A DNA stretch of 64,000 nucleotides from Coffea arabica. Lineage: Eukaryota > Streptophyta > Magnoliopsida > Gentianales > Rubiaceae. Numbering within the stretch: position 1 is the stretch's first letter; each line of letters starts with the position of its first letter. Where the stretch lies: the NCBI RefSeq assembly GCF_036785885.1, contig NC_092329.1, positions 868,001 to 932,000 on the forward strand, written 5' to 3'. This document shows positions 23,855-37,539 of this stretch, in pieces. The translations under genes were made by a program, and so were the position numbers. The notes under the pieces were generated by a model, which was not told the origin of the DNA, ran no database searches, and worked only from the letters and a program-made list of their open reading frames with translations.

Positions 23855-24708
23855 GGGATAATTTCAGAATTTCGACTATTTCACTTACCTCCCTTCAGGT
23901 TTTAAAAATTACACTGATCTCTTTTGAGGTTATTTATCTTGTACTATTTAGGTTCAATCGATAATTAAAAAGTGATATTAGAACAGATAAAATAATATGA
24001 TTTTATTATTACCCATCATCTACTATATTATTTAATTAATTTAATACCAACCAACATATTAAAAAATGTATTAAAATCATAGGAATCAAATCACATGTAA
24101 CATCAAAAAACAGTATATTATTTTATATTTTTCACTAAATACAAGATCCAAATTACATACCCATTATCAAACATGATCGCCAAAAAAATCAAAAAATTTG
24201 CAACCAAAATATTACGGAGAACAATCTTTAACATAAAAAAAAAAAAGTTCTTATCAACATATATTATGGTTAATTGCTGAGATTTTTGTGGTATTAAAGT
24301 TTGATTTTTGTAATATTTTGATTACAGGTTTTTTTCCTTATTTGTTATTGACCATGTTTGACAAATGAGTTTGTAACTGGAAAAAAAAAAAAAAAAAAGC
24401 AGTTGGGACCTTACATTGAGTGAAGCATATAGAATAACATACTACTGTTTTTGATGCCATGTGTGATTTATTCTCCGATTATAAAAAGCAAATTCTAGTA
24501 TTTTCTTTAATGGTTTGACATGTATTAGATTAATAAAACAATTTAGTAGATAAGGAGCAACGATGGAACATATTATCTTCTCTATCATACTATCACGTTT
24601 TAATTGTTAATTAGACTTAAATGTTATAGCATAATAATTTTTAAAATTTGAAGGGAGACCAATGAAATTATAAAAAAAAATCTCAGGGGAAGTTTCTGAA
24701 ATTATCCC
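23855..24708. mobile_element. Large AT-rich foldback, GGGATAATTTC termini
   Basis: The left end GGGATAATTTCAGAA is mirrored at the right end (TTTCTGAAATTATCCC). The subterminal CTCCCTTCAGGTTTT is mirrored by GAAGGGAGACC. The flanking 9-mers ATAAATAAA and ATAAATCAA differ at one base, fitting a 9-bp target duplication of the Mutator-like kind. 854 bp, AT-rich, no coding sequence. A second copy is at 36752-37539. Confidence 0.75.
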
Positions 24709-25261
24709 ATAAATCAAAGAGGAAGAAGGTATGGGGTTAGTGATGCATATTATTTTCGCATCCGGTGGCCCTTTTGATTGGATTTGTCATTCGTACAAAC
24801 GCAGCCAATTTCCACCGTCCGATGCTTGGGATCCTGCCAAATTTGCACCTGCCATCCATCAGTCTCCTTCACATGGCAGGCATTCCTTCGGATTCCCTCC
24901 GTTTCCTTGGCATAATTATGGAAACCATGCACCAAGAATCTTATCACCTTCATTTGTCATCTACGCAATTAGTCCATAATACCTCTCATGCAACCACCTG
25001 TACGCTGCAAATCGTACCATAGGACTTGAATGGGACCATTCATGCTTTCTCGGGGTCTCAATCCGAATTCCATTTTTACATTCCATTAATGCCTACATGG
25101 CAATGCAACCTACAAAGTTCCTTCAAGAATTCAAAGTTGTCCCTTTTCTTGAAATACGTGCCCATCTTAAGCGCTATACGTACGTACTAGGTACTATATT
25201 CTATTGATTGTAACCTTTTTTTTTTTTTCTCCTTTGAGATGATGCGAGGCGAAAATATAGG

Positions 25262-25388
25262 TTCTATTTGAATTAGCTGTTTTTGAAAATATTTAATATA
25301 TTATATGGATAGGATTTTTTTTAAATTATTATTATAATATTATATTTAAAAATTTTATTTTTAAAAAAAATAATCAATTCAAACGGAG
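25262..25388. repeat. Small foldback, TTTGAATTAGCTG type
   Basis: The left end (TATTTGAATTAGCTG then TTTTTGAAAATATTT) resembles the inverted right end of the element at 53141-53361. The right end here reads AATCAATTCAAACGG, partly complementary to the left. The interior is AT-rich. No target duplication was found. Confidence 0.4.
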
Positions 25389-25515
25389 CGGAGCAATAGA
25401 GCATTCCATTAAAACATCGCCAAAGACAAAAAATTGGTTCTCTAGCTCAAAATGAAATAAACCCTTCTATGGCTTTATTAGTTGTGGCTTTATTAGAGTT
25501 TTGGACGTAAGAGCA

Positions 25516-25585
25516 AAGGAAAAATCCACTTGAATTATCTTTAGTCGTTTAAGGAAAAATCCACTTGAATTATCTTTAGTCGTTT
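25516..25585 (+). repeat. 35-bp tandem duplication
   Basis: Two identical 35-bp units in direct succession (25516-25550 and 25551-25585), each containing AATCCACTTGAATTATC. There are no differences between the units, which suggests a recent duplication. Confidence 0.9.
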
Positions 25586-26804
25586 ATTCTCGCTCTCTTA
25601 TATTTTTGCAACTATAACAGGTGAGAATGATCAAAATCATCTCAAGTTACTATTTGATAGATTTTGGAGTTAGTTATATTATTATCAAAAAGTTTAAGAA
25701 CATGTCAAAAGTAATAACAAATATACTTTCTACCTGTAAAATTAGGGATAAGTTTTTTCATATACTGTCGAAGTATAATTTTTTTTATATTAATAGATTT
25801 AAATTATGCTGTATGTGACATACATTTTAAAAAAAGTTTTTACACAAACAGGTTTTAATTATATTATACGTGGCATATATCCAAAATTAATAGCGTAAAA
25901 AAAAGCACTATACTATTATTGTATAAAAAGTTAACTCATAAAATCAAATTAAAAAGCAAAAACTAATTGATTTTGAAGTACACACTACTACTATTTTTAG
26001 AATGTGTTGCTAAACCCAAAAAATGTAGCAACAAAATTGCAAAAAAAAAAAAAGAAAAGAAAAAAATTGGGCCGTACGTAACCAGGAAACTGGTTCACGC
26101 GGACACGGTCGGTCCAGCAGCTCCGGTGAGAATATTTCGTTGAACCAAGTTTTCACGCCTCTCGAGTCGATACTCTGCAAAAAAGAAGGGGAAAAAACAA
26201 AACAAAAACAAAAACAAAAATTCCTTTCCTCCGCTCCAACTCCAACTCCAACCCTCCTCTTACTAACAGTTTTAATTTTCAACCTCTCCACTATTTCTAT
26301 TATTCCGTTTTAGAAATTCTTCTATCTAACCTTCTCTTCCTCCAATTATAGAAATTCTATTTACTGCAATTTCCTTCTTCTTCATCTGTCTTAAAGAAAA
26401 TAAAATCTCAAAACCCATAAATCTCGATCTCAAAAATTTCCGGGTGGGTCAGAATCTTCGTCACTCTTTCTCGGTCTCTCCCTTTTCCCTTTGCATTTCT
26501 CTTTCTCTTCTACTCTCCTCACCCAATCTATGCTTGCACCTTCTTTGGTACCTGTACCCAATTTTGGTAAAAATTTTTTTACGCGGCGGTTCTCGAAGAT
26601 ATCGCTGTCCATATTCAGCTCACCGGGTGATGACGCGATTTTGATTTGTTGTTGTGCAAGTGAAATAATCCTGATTTAATAATAATTTCTGCTCAATTGC
26701 AAGTGGGACTGGATGAGTGTGAAAGATTTAGGGTCTTCTGGATGTAAAGTTTTTGGTTTTGTTGCTGCTTTTTTCAATTTTAAGTTTTTTTTTTTTGGGT
26801 TTAA

Positions 26805-29800
26805 ATGCTCCTGGGAGGGGATCTAGGGTTTTTAGCTAGAGTAGTAGTGGCGTTTTTTGTGGTGATTTTTGTTCCGGTTGTGGGTTTTGTTGTCCGCCTG
26901 AAATGGCGGAGGTCGGTGGCCAGGAGGGAGGAGATCAAGCGCCTTTTGGTTCTGGTTTCAGAGGAGACTGCAAGGGCTGAGCTTGAGGCTGAGGGGGACT
27001 TTGGCTATGGCTATGATGATGGGCATAATGGTTATGGCTACAGCAGCTCGTTGGCGGAAGTAGCTGCAGAAGAGCCCGTGCCGGAATCTGTGGCAGAAGT
27101 GGAGGGACCGGTGGAGGTTAATGTTGGGGCACAACCTCCTGCGGCAGCTGTTCAGGCGCCGCGGCGATTGCCGTACCAGTGTGAGGTGTGCAGTTCTCCG
27201 ACCACCACACGGTGCGCGCGGTGTAAAGCAGTTCGTTACTGGTATGATGAGTACAAAAACCCCAAATGCTCTACGCGAAAGTTTTGTTCTTTTTTATTTT
27301 CCCCCTTCAATTGTGAGCTGATTTTGACTAAATGGACTGAAGCATTTTGTGTTTTCCTTTTTGTTTTAGTAATTGGTCTAAATTTGTGGCAGAATTTTGC
27401 CAACTCGATCTACCATTATTTGATCTTTCCTGTGGAGGTGTTAATTGTGAGTTAGGGGGAATGATTGGCAGGAAATGATATCTTTTTTCATGTTTTAGGC
27501 GACAAAGCAGAATGTAGTTTTTGGGAAATGGAGGATTAGATGTCATTATTTGTTCAGTAAGGGGTATGACTGTAGAAATTGGTTTAGCACCCTTAGAAAG
27601 TCTGAATATTGTCTGAATTGCAATTTGTGCGCTGTAGATTGTGTTTCTGATCAACTTAGTTTGTCGTTTAGAAGCATGAATTTCAATGGTTGTTGGGGAT
27701 GGTGTTCTTTGCGCTTTGTAGCAATTGAGTGATGTAGTCATGATTGACAGTTTCACAATGCTGTTTGTTGAGTAATAATTCTTGGGTTTTAAAGAATTTG
27801 ACATATTTGCTTGGGTAGAACGAATATTATTTTGAGTTTAGTTGTTAGATGTTGGTGTCACATGCAGATCTTTTTGAACTGAAAAATTGCACTACCGCAC
27901 CAAATAGGGCCCTGCTGGCCTGATATCTTAGCTGCATGTAACACATCATGGCAGTCCTCATCATCTTTTTTTTTTTTTTGCCTTTGATGCTCACAAAGAC
28001 TGCATCAAGCAAAATATTGTTCCATATCTCATGGAGATTCACTAGCATCTGCATCAAACTATTCTGCATCTGATAATGAGAGCTACCTTTTCCACACCCT
28101 TGTGGGTCTAATTGCAGACTACATTAAATTATTTTACATTAGGGAAGTTATCCATGATTGAAGTATGAAATCCAGGTTGTGGGACATTTTAACCGGTTCA
28201 GTAGGTCAGTTATTCATGACAATCAGAAGGTGCATTTTTGGGCAAAAATTCCTTCCATACATAAAGCAGCTGCTTCCAATTTTTTACACATTACCATTGA
28301 AGCATGCTTTGTTTCGGAACATTTACTTTTCTGGAAGCAATATTATACATTAGTAAACCATTGTGTGACGCATCGCATTCTTCTTGGATCAACTGACAAT
28401 TTGTGGCTGCTATATTTGCTGCTTTGATAGTAATTTTTCTTCCTGAAACCAGTGAGGTTGCATATTGCGTATTTGGGCTTTGGACTTATTGCTTCATGAA
28501 AAGAATTGAATCACACTGTTGCCATGTAGAGTCGTATAATTGGCACTCAAAAATGGAAGATTCTCAAGGATGGCCTCATCTGGTACCTACGCCACTTTTG
28601 AATTTGAATGCTTTCATCATCTTGAAGGAAAATCTGTCTGAAATTGAGACGGACCTTGGTTTAGTGGGTAGGATTAAATCATTGACTTGGCAACTTTCTT
28701 CTGGACGTCGATTCACCTCACAACACATGCAGGTTGATTGGTGGCATGGCATCAGGATCCTTGATTGTTAACTGAAGCCGCTAAAATAAATTAACAAGCA
28801 TACTAGAAATTAAATATATGCTTGGGGATTTAAAAAACATTCTGGAGATGCCTAGTGTGTCGATGGTTCTTTATTATATGACAGTTTTGCATATTTAGCA
28901 TTGATTCAGACCTATTTTTGCATATTGCAGCTCCGGTAAATGTCAAATTATTCACTGGAGACAAGGTCACAAGGATGAATGTCAGCCATTTACATTTGAT
29001 GACCAAAGCCATAAAATGGGTATCACTTCTCCTGTGAAGCTGAAGGCAAAACAGAACGAAATTCACAAGAATAGTTTTGAGACAGGAGTGAGATATCCTG
29101 CTAAGGCAGATGAAACATCTTCTGGAGAAGCTTCTGATTCCAGTCTTTCAAATTCATCAGATTGGGCAGAGAACGAAGTGGACATTTCTACTGATGAGAA
29201 AGAAAGAATTTCAAAATCGAAGTTGATTGCTCCAATGATAAGTGAAGTCTCTAGATTGACTTCAAGTGGATCCTCAATTGATGCATCTGCTAGTGCTGTG
29301 CATAATCAACGTACATCTCATGGTCATCAGCCTGTTCATTTCCCTGTTAAGACTGACGGTGATCATGCTAATGTGGGTCGAACTAAGCCTTCCCCAGAGC
29401 ACTCCAATTTAGTCACTTCTGGGGTTAATTCTGAGCCCATTTCTGTTGATGTGGATACTCTTTGTGGATCATCAACATCATCAGCTTCAAGTGTTGATGG
29501 CTGCAGTGAATCTTCTTTCTCTGAGCCATCTACATCATCATCTGGCTTCTGGGATGGAACAATCAACCGTACTAGGTCTAGAATTGATGCTGTTGATGAT
29601 ACATCTCATTCTTGTGATGCTGCAGCACATGTTGACCTCTCAAGTTCGGAATTTTCTTCACCTTGTTCCTTTGAATCGCCGAGAAGTGTTCTTCCCCAGA
29701 AAGATATGACTGGGTTTTGTGATGAGAAAGCATTATCAGATGATCCTCATACTTCTCCGAGTGAAGAGAAGAAGCCAACAAATGGATCTTCATCACCAGT

Positions 29801-32800
29801 AAAACTGAATAAAGATGATTTGGCGTCATCAGCACTATGTTTGAAGAGACCTGAGCATGTTGATTTTCGTGATTTTAGTACAAGAAAGGTATTGAAGTCA
29901 AGAGATCCAGTAGACCATGCCATGAGTAAAGATGTCAAGGCTGGTAGTTTACCTTCCTTGAATTCTGAGAAGGTAAATTGTAAGGTTGCTGGCCAAAGCA
30001 GTATCCCCCAGGAATCAAAATCTGTGGAAGTAAAATCTTTTTCATCTAAAGCTTCTACTGAGCACTTGTCTCCAAACTACGGAACATATACAGTTCAAAA
30101 TGTGAAATCTGTAAAAGCTGATAGTGCTCATGAGCTGCCTGCATGTGCTTCAAGTTGTTTTGATCATTCAGAGAATGCTCGGAATAGCTCAAAACCTTCA
30201 GTGTGGAAAGTTGTTGACGAAATCCGAGCTTCTAAACTAACGCGGCTCGCTCCTTTAGGTGGCATGGGCGAGAATGTTGGAAAATATTATAACAAGGTAT
30301 CATCTCTTGCAGCAGATATTCCTGTCATACATTGTCTAGACTATGGCTCTAAAAGATAGAACTGACTACAAGTTTATATACAGGGTCTTTTTCCATACGA
30401 TCTGTTTGTGAAGCTTTACAACTGGAACAAGGTTGAACTACTTCCTTGTGGACTCTTGAATTGTGGGAACAGGTAGGATGCAATGGACTCACCGTATACT
30501 AGATCTGCCAGAGTGTATGGTAGACGTATTATTTTAATTCACGTCTTTCGCATTAGTAAAATGCTTAAAATGCATGCTGTTTATTTGGGAGCAGTTTCTT
30601 TTCACAAAGAAATAGATATTGTTAAACTCAACAATTCTGATACTATCTAATTTCTTTTGGACTTTTCCTGCAGCTGCTATGCTAATGTTGTCCTGCAATG
30701 CCTGGCTTTCACCCCTCCTCTAACAGCTTATTTTCTGCAAGGACTACATTCCAGAGCATGTATGCCCTCTTGTTTAAGTTTTTATTAATTGACAATTACC
30801 TTACAGTTTGGAATGTTAGAATTCATTCTTTTTCTTGATTTTGTTTATGTACATAACTGAATTCTTGGTCATGTCTCCAGGCAAAAAAAGAGGCTGGTGC
30901 TTCACTTGTGAGTTTGAGAGTCTTGTTCTTAAGGCAAAGGATGGAAATTCTCCCATCTCTCCTAGCCGTATCATATCCCAATTGCAAAACATAGGGAGCA
31001 ATCTTGGGAATGGAAGAGAAGAAGATGCACACGAATTTCTCAGGTAAGCTGGCTTTGGATTCCTGGAATGTGTTTGGAGTCAGCTTCACCTTTCTGACTT
31101 CGAATAGAAAACACTCTGCTGTGGGCTAATTATTGTACGTCATAGGTGTGCCATCGATACGATGCAATCTGGTTGTTTGAACGAAGCTGGAATAAGTGCT
31201 TCAGGTACTTTGGAAGAAACAACCCTCTTGGGGCTTACTTTTGGGGGCTACCTCAGATCCAAGGTAATCCATGGTCTTTTGGGAATGATAGGATTGAGAA
31301 ATTTCTTCTTTGTTAAAGATCAAAAACCAATTTTGAGCTGGGAAATTGATTCTATAATTCCAGATCGAGTGCATGAGATGTGGAGGCAAATCTGAACGGC
31401 AGGAAAAAATTATGGATCTTACTGTTGAGATAGGAGGAGACATAGGAACCTTGGAAGAAGCTTTGCGACAGTTCACTCATACAGAGACATTAGATGGAGA
31501 AAACAAGTACCACTGCAGCAGGTTAGTTGGCAGATTTTGGCTTTAACTCAACTTTTTAGCAGAGAATGAAAACGGATGTTTCTTTTACATCATCTTTTGT
31601 CAACTAGATTAATAATTATTTGATTGAGATTGTCTTGAAAAATCTGAGAATAAGATTTATGTCCTTTTATGCACAGTGATGTTCTAATCCACCTGGCTTT
31701 TTCGAAATTCTTTACATCTTGTTGGATTTACATACTACTGAGCTGCTGTAGTCCAAGATCCTTGGTGGATCATCTAACCCCTCCTTATTTATATTCCATA
31801 GTTTTAACTGCATCCTGTTTCCTGTCTGTAGTCATGATCCTTCTGTGTCAAAGATTGCATGCAAATTGTCGTCATGAATTTGAAAAACTTCTATAATCCT
31901 GTTCATTCTGCCTATTATAATTTATAACACTAAGAGCTGTTGCTTCAATTTAGAAGAGTTGAACGTCTTAAACTTGTCATTTGGGAATACTGCTTTAACT
32001 GCATCCTGTTTCCAGCCTGAAATCATGATCCTTCTGTATCAAAGTTGCATGCAAATTGTACTCACGAATTTCAAAAACTTCTATTAACACTAAGTGCTGT
32101 TGCCTCAATTTAGAGAAGTTGAACATGTCTTAAACTTGTCATTCGGGAATGTTGAACATGTCATAAACATGTCTATTGTCTATTCCTATGTTCAATCATA
32201 TTGATATGCAAATCGCTAAGTTTTGGTTCTTGTAATATTAAGTGTTGGATACTAAATTACACGCCGGACTGAAGGTCTCTTATTGTAATCAGATGTAAAT
32301 CCTATGAGAAAGCCAAAAAGAAGCTCAGAGTGCTTGAGGCTCCTAACATTTTGACTATTGCATTGAAAAGATTTCAGGTATTTTGTTAGGAACTTTGATT
32401 ATTATTTACAATAAAAATAAAAAAAGGACCAGGATTATCTCTGGTGTTTTCCTTTTCATAATGGTATGTGATGACATGTTATGCAGTCAGGTAAATTTGG
32501 GAAGCTCAATAAGACAATAAGGTTCCCTGAGATTCTCGATCTGGCTCCTTACATGAGTGGGACGAGTGACAAGTCCCCCATATATCGCCTTTATGGGGTC
32601 ATTGTTCACTTGGATATCATGAATGCTGCATTTTCCGGTCACTATGTTTGTTATGTAAAAAACACTCAGAACAAGTGGTTCAAAATCGACGACAGCATGG
32701 TATGTTTTCAACCTTGAAATCTGTATAACATTTTATCCTTGTAGAGAACCTGTTTTATTGTTTATTCAGACTTGGGGTTCCAACAATCATCATCGTGGGT

Positions 32801-34298
32801 CTCTATGGCCTCGTGTCTTGTTATTTGTCTAACTAATGAATCTCATATGCGTGGTTTCATATTTGGGTTTTGAAGTCAAACTGTAGGAACTGCTTTGATT
32901 CTTTGTTTAATTTTGTTTTTTCTTGTGGCTTTGCTTGGTTAGTTACATGTTAGGTAACCTAGTTGAATAATATGAAGCTTGTTCTATTCATCTGTGATGG
33001 CAATCTTCGATGTGTTTTCTCAAGAGTTTGTGCCGATGTAAAACATCATTGATAGTAGGATGTAGGAAGTAGTCAGGCAATTAGATTTAAATCTTAGAAG
33101 CTTATGTTCGGTCAGATAGGTGTATGTAGGAGTGTGTGCTTTACCAAAGTTTGAGCAAATCTCTTGCTATCTGCATGCTGAGTCACATTATGTGCATCTC
33201 TGCAAAATTTGTTTGAAGCGTCTACTCTCTCTTTTTTTTTATAAAAAAAAAAAATTAAAATGAGTGATAAAGAATTAAACCCACATATTTTTATGATCTC
33301 ATGTTACTGCAATTGAAGTATGCTTTGGCATCTGATATTTTTAGCATGTGTAAGCTCCTAGTTTTCAAAGTTGATGTCAAGATTGTCATGTTGGTAGGTA
33401 AACGCTGTGGAGCTCGAGAGGGTCTTGACAAAGGGGGCATACATGCTTCTTTATGCTAGGTAGAACATTCTGGATCTCCATTTTCAACTACGATTCCAGA
33501 ATTGTTTCGAGATATTTTCTAACTGTATAAACCTCTTTTAGGTGCTCACCACGAGCTCCAAGATTAATAAGGAGCACATTGGTTCCTCGTGATCCAAGGA
33601 AATCAAGGCATCCAGATTCTAAGCCAAGATATCATCATGCCAGGGGTCCATGGGACATTCATGCGGATGATTCGTCAAATAATGAGACCAATGATGAACG
33701 CGCTTGTCCAAATTATTCGAGTTTCCAGCCATTCCGTACAATTTGGGAAGAGGACTCTTCAAGTGATAAATCGTCCTCTTTCTTCTCAGAAGTAAATTCT
33801 TGCAGTACGGACAGCAGTGCCAGGGATTCAATGTGTTCAGACGACCTTTTTGACCAGATGCTAGGAATAGGAGATATGGGGGTGTATTATGGTGGCAGTT
33901 CCTGGAGGAATGCCTCTGATTCTGAGACTTCATCTTCCTCGTCATCTCCATCTCCCTTGTACTCGAGGCATCCACTGCACGACTTGGAAGCTTATGCTTC
34001 TAAATATCCGGAGGAGACTGACGAATGCATTGATACTGCAGTACCAACTGTTGACGATAGGCCAAGGCTTCCTGGCCGCACTGAAGTTGAGGTCACAGGA
34101 GGCAGGGGAACCACGCTGTGTCCAGACTCAGGCAAGGAAAGCACTCCCTTTTTGTGTCCTGACTCGACTAAACGGTGTAGAAAGCTAGGTAGCAGTAGTT
34201 GTAGGGAAACCGGCTCCAGTAAATTAGGATGGATTAACTTTGAGAACTGGAAATCTAGTGTAACTTTTAGACGACCTACGAGGGAAAGATCAGATTGA
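26805..34298 (+). CDS. UBP16: Ubiquitin-specific protease, UBP16-type with MYND finger
   Basis: Coding exons are 26805-27241, 28931-30296, 30384-30472, 30674-30759, 30881-31043, 31146-31263, 31364-31521, 32293-32377, 32487-32699, 33398-33459 and 33542-34298, giving 1177 aa. Residues 8-30 form a hydrophobic membrane segment. A MYND zinc finger spans about 126-165 (CEVC, CARC, then [10 protein letters not shown] across the first splice). A long Ser-rich, low-complexity region fills most of exon 2. The peptidase C19 domain starts with the Cys box CGNSCYAN (catalytic Cys632), then EEDAHEFLR, zinc-binding CMRC and CSRC pairs, and the His box SGHYVCYV (His886) with the following IDDS. The N terminus MLLGGDLG matches Arabidopsis UBP16, a deubiquitinase linked to salt tolerance, rather than UBP15. 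The Ser-rich C-terminal tail is longer or more diverged than in Arabidopsis (about 1008 aa in total). All splice junctions keep frame. Confidence 0.94.
31802..32154 (+). repeat. Diverged tandem duplication in UBP16 intron
   Basis: A segment of about 190 bp (31802-31992) is repeated, with small deletions, at 31993-32154. Both copies begin TTTAACTGCATCCTGTTTCC, both contain CATGATCCTTCTGT and CAAAGATTGC/CAAAGTTGC, and both end with TTAAACTTGTCATT then GGGAAT. It lies wholly within the intron between exons 7 and 8. Confidence 0.85.
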
Positions 34299-35656
34299 AT
34301 GAATATCTATCTGGTCGAGCGGAAATAAAAGAGGGTCGGAGGCTGGGGTTAGGGAGTGGCTGTATGTAGTAGCATCATACTCTCTCTGGTTGGCTGCGTT
34401 CAAGAAAGAGCCATCATTTTGTCGCTCTCTTCCCTTTTATATAATATATATGTATTTTTGCGGTCAAAAGTCCATCATTAGTATGTATATAGAGTGTAAT
34501 GGCAAAGAGCATTCTGGACCTCCTGTCCGAGGATCCCTAGTTTTGGCAGAGAATGGTTTCTGCAATAAAAGGGAGAAGTATTTGTCCATTAGATGTTTCA
34601 TCGTTGCTTTCTGCTTGTTGCTAACTGGGAAAGTCGTCATGCTATTGCAGTGAAATGGATAATGATACATCACCGTGCAGCTAAGAAGGGTCTTTGAGCA
34701 GCTAGTGATTTTGACCTCCTGCTTTACTTTACAATTTGGCTCAGGCAGGTGAAATGAATATGAACAAGCAAAACGGATCAAATGAAGTCAAAGGTGGAAA
34801 GCAGGAGCAGAGTATTGTATTGAATTGTTTAATGGGTTGGTCAGAGGCAAAGGTAATTGTGGAGAGATAGATGGGGAAAAGGACACATCACGTGAGGATA
34901 TATGGTCCAGATGAAGACAAATCCAATTCCCATCCAACAACAACAACAACAACGCAAGAAGACCCACCAACCCTCCCTAACTGCAACCAAGCTGCCACCG
35001 ATGGAATGGGCCGACAGAGACAACTAATCCAGCCCTTCACATGCCCCCCTTCCCCATCCTTCTCTTTCGTTATCCTCCTCCTCCTCCTCCTCCTCCTTCC
35101 TTCATTTCATCTCAACGTATATGCATCATTTACGTAACTTCAATAATCGCCATTTTTCTTTCTTCCAGAAAAAACAGATTGGCAAGGGATGCCCTGCATG
35201 CCACGCGTCCTTTTCATTTACTCGCTTACTTTGGCCCTATATAGCCTTTTTTTTTCTTCTTTCTCCCCTCCTCCAACCCTCATCTAGTCACCACCACCCC
35301 CCGGCAACACACAAAAAAAACTCCAAAAGAGAGATAAATAATAATAATTTGGACGCGTGTACGAGTAAAAAGAACAAGAGTTTTCTAATTCACTGAGAGG
35401 CTAATGCGGTTGGTTGCAGAGTACAAATAATAATAATAATAAATTTTAAGGAGTGTGTTTGGATACGAGATTATTTGAAATGTTAGTGCGAATAGTTACT
35501 CTAGTACTCTTGGTAACTTGATGCATACGAGAAAAAAAAAAAAAAAGACTGAGACGATTGAAAAGATAAAGCTGTGTGCTGCCATTCAAGTTAATAATTT
35601 ACATTTTTTTTTTTGTAAATAATGCATATCTACGTCAGGGAGGACTAAGCTGGTGG

Positions 35657-36013
35657 TAGAGCTGCAAACGAATCGAGTCGAGTCGAGTTTTAACCTAATC
35701 GAGTCGAGTTTGACTTAATTTTATCGAACTCGAGCTCGATGAGCTGACCATTTGAAGCCCAAGCTCAAGCTCGAAAAAATAAAAATAATTATTTTATTTT
35801 TTTTAAAAATAAATAAAATAATATTTTTTAATAAATAATAAAATATTAAGGATATTTATATACTTTTACTATTAAAATAAAAAATAAAAAAAAATATATA
35901 TATATATATATATACTCGAATTCACGAGCTAACGAGCTTAATATTTTGAGTTCGAGTTCGAGCTCGACTTTGATTCGATCGGCTCGAGCTCATTCGATTC
36001 GTTTGCACCACTA
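35657..36013 (+). mobile_element. hAT-like MITE with CTCGAG-rich ends
   Basis: Terminal inverted repeats TAGAGCTGCAAACGAATCGA and, inverted at the right, TAGTGGTGCAAACGAATCGA. The flanking 8-mers GCTGGTGG and GCTTGTGG differ at one base, as for an aged 8-bp hAT target duplication. Subterminal GAGTCGAG/GAGCTCGA repeats surround an AT-rich core with an (AT)n tract. No ORF. An inverted copy lies at 39633-39972. Confidence 0.75.
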
Positions 36014-36751
36014 GCTTGTGGACTAGATGAAAATAGTTGCGAGTTACTATAGAATTATTTTTTTAAGACATTTTTTTTGTGTGTTCAAATTGGATGATAA
36101 TAACAATTTTAAGACATTGGGGCGGTAAAACTTGGGAGCCCAGCCGCGCGTAGTTAAGTTAAATTCAAAGTGATTAGTACCATTAATTAATTGGTGATAC
36201 TACTGTATAAAGTGATAATTAAGAGGAGAAAGGTGCAGAAAGATACGTGGAATCCATACACAAGGTTGGAATTATTCGGGGGGTCATTGCTCATTTAGTT
36301 GTCTTAATCAACCCCATCACATGGGTATTAGTACTTTAAATCTAAGATTAATCTTTGCCAGAGCGGCGACTAATTAGGTGTTAGCAGAAGTCAGAGATAA
36401 GAGGTGGAATGGACCTTTGACTAGACGGGAAGGAAAGAAGGGTGCAATTGCATTTGATTGATTACAAACTTTAGTGGCATACAACGTACCGAATACTCCT
36501 CACCTCAAATCATCAATCAAACCCACGGTTTTTGCAACTTGCAACCTGCATAATGGATTGTCTTCAACAATTCATTCTCCATTTTTTTTTCTTTTTTATT
36601 ATTTAGAGAGTAGTAGACAAAGAAAAGAAACACCATCTCCCAGGTCCCCCAGCCCCAGTCCCCACCCTCTTAATGATCAGCATTGCATTACCAAACACAC
36701 ACACACACACACACCCCTCCCCCAAAACAAAAAAAAAAAACCAAAAGAAAA

Positions 36752-37539
36752 GGGATAATTTTAGAAGCCCGAGATTTCTGACAATTTCACCGAACTCCCA
36801 TAAAGTTTAAAAAATTACATCTACCTCCCCTAATTTGATGGTTTTTACTTGGTCAAATTTTTAAATGAATACTCAAAAATGCTCTTGTGTAATGAGTTTT
36901 AATTTACTTTTTTATACAATTACAAGATTATTTAGTATAATTATAAGAAAAGGTGTCAAATTTTTCATTTCCATACTTCCAATTTAATAAACAACTATAA
37001 TAATAATAATAATCTTATCACTATGATATAATACTTTTGATGGTATTTTATTATGGATTTAAATTTATAAGATAGAAAATAAAATGTTGAAATAATTCAT
37101 TTAAAATTTATGAATTATTCGAGTAGTGGAATTACCATAATTTAGTAGTAGTTTTGGGTCATTTTCTTTTGATTTATTGTTAATTTTAATACCCAAAAAT
37201 AGAAAATAAAGATCAACAAAAACATTGAATTGCATATAAAGTTAATTTATCAAAAAAATCACTAGTTCGACATTTGATTACAATAGAAACTAGAGGTAAT
37301 AGTAGTAATTCTATAGTTTTATTGGCAAAAAAAAAAGAATAAGAAGGAAAAAGAATAAAAAATAATTTTAAAAGTCATTATAAATATAAACATATCAAAC
37401 AAAAGATTTTCATTAAAATATTTAAGAGTAGTATTATTGTCATTTGAAATGATAAGGGAGGCATGCGTAATTTTTAAAATCTCAAGGGCGCTAAATAAAA
37501 TTATTACAAACCTGAAGGGAGGTTTCTGAAATTATCCCA
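36752..37539. mobile_element. Second GGGATAATTTC foldback
   Basis: The left end GGGATAATTTTAGAAGC and right end GGTTTCTGAAATTATCCC are inverted copies, and the same CTCCC and AAGTTTAAAAAATTAC subterminal motifs occur as in 23855-24708. Flanking 9-mers AAAAGAAAA and AAAAGAGAG match at 7 of 9. 788 bp, AT-rich and non-coding. Confidence 0.7.

Larger units (their letters stand above)
21177..26804. other. Shared upstream region of USP and UBP16
   Basis: 5.6 kb between two divergent genes, with no recognisable coding sequence. It contains a GTTTGGATTG-type MITE, a perfect 25-bp hairpin, a large foldback (23855-24708), a second small foldback and a 35-bp tandem duplication. The last several hundred bases before 26805 are pyrimidine-rich and probably contain the UBP16 leader. 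I saw no clear TATA box for either gene. Confidence 0.6.
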
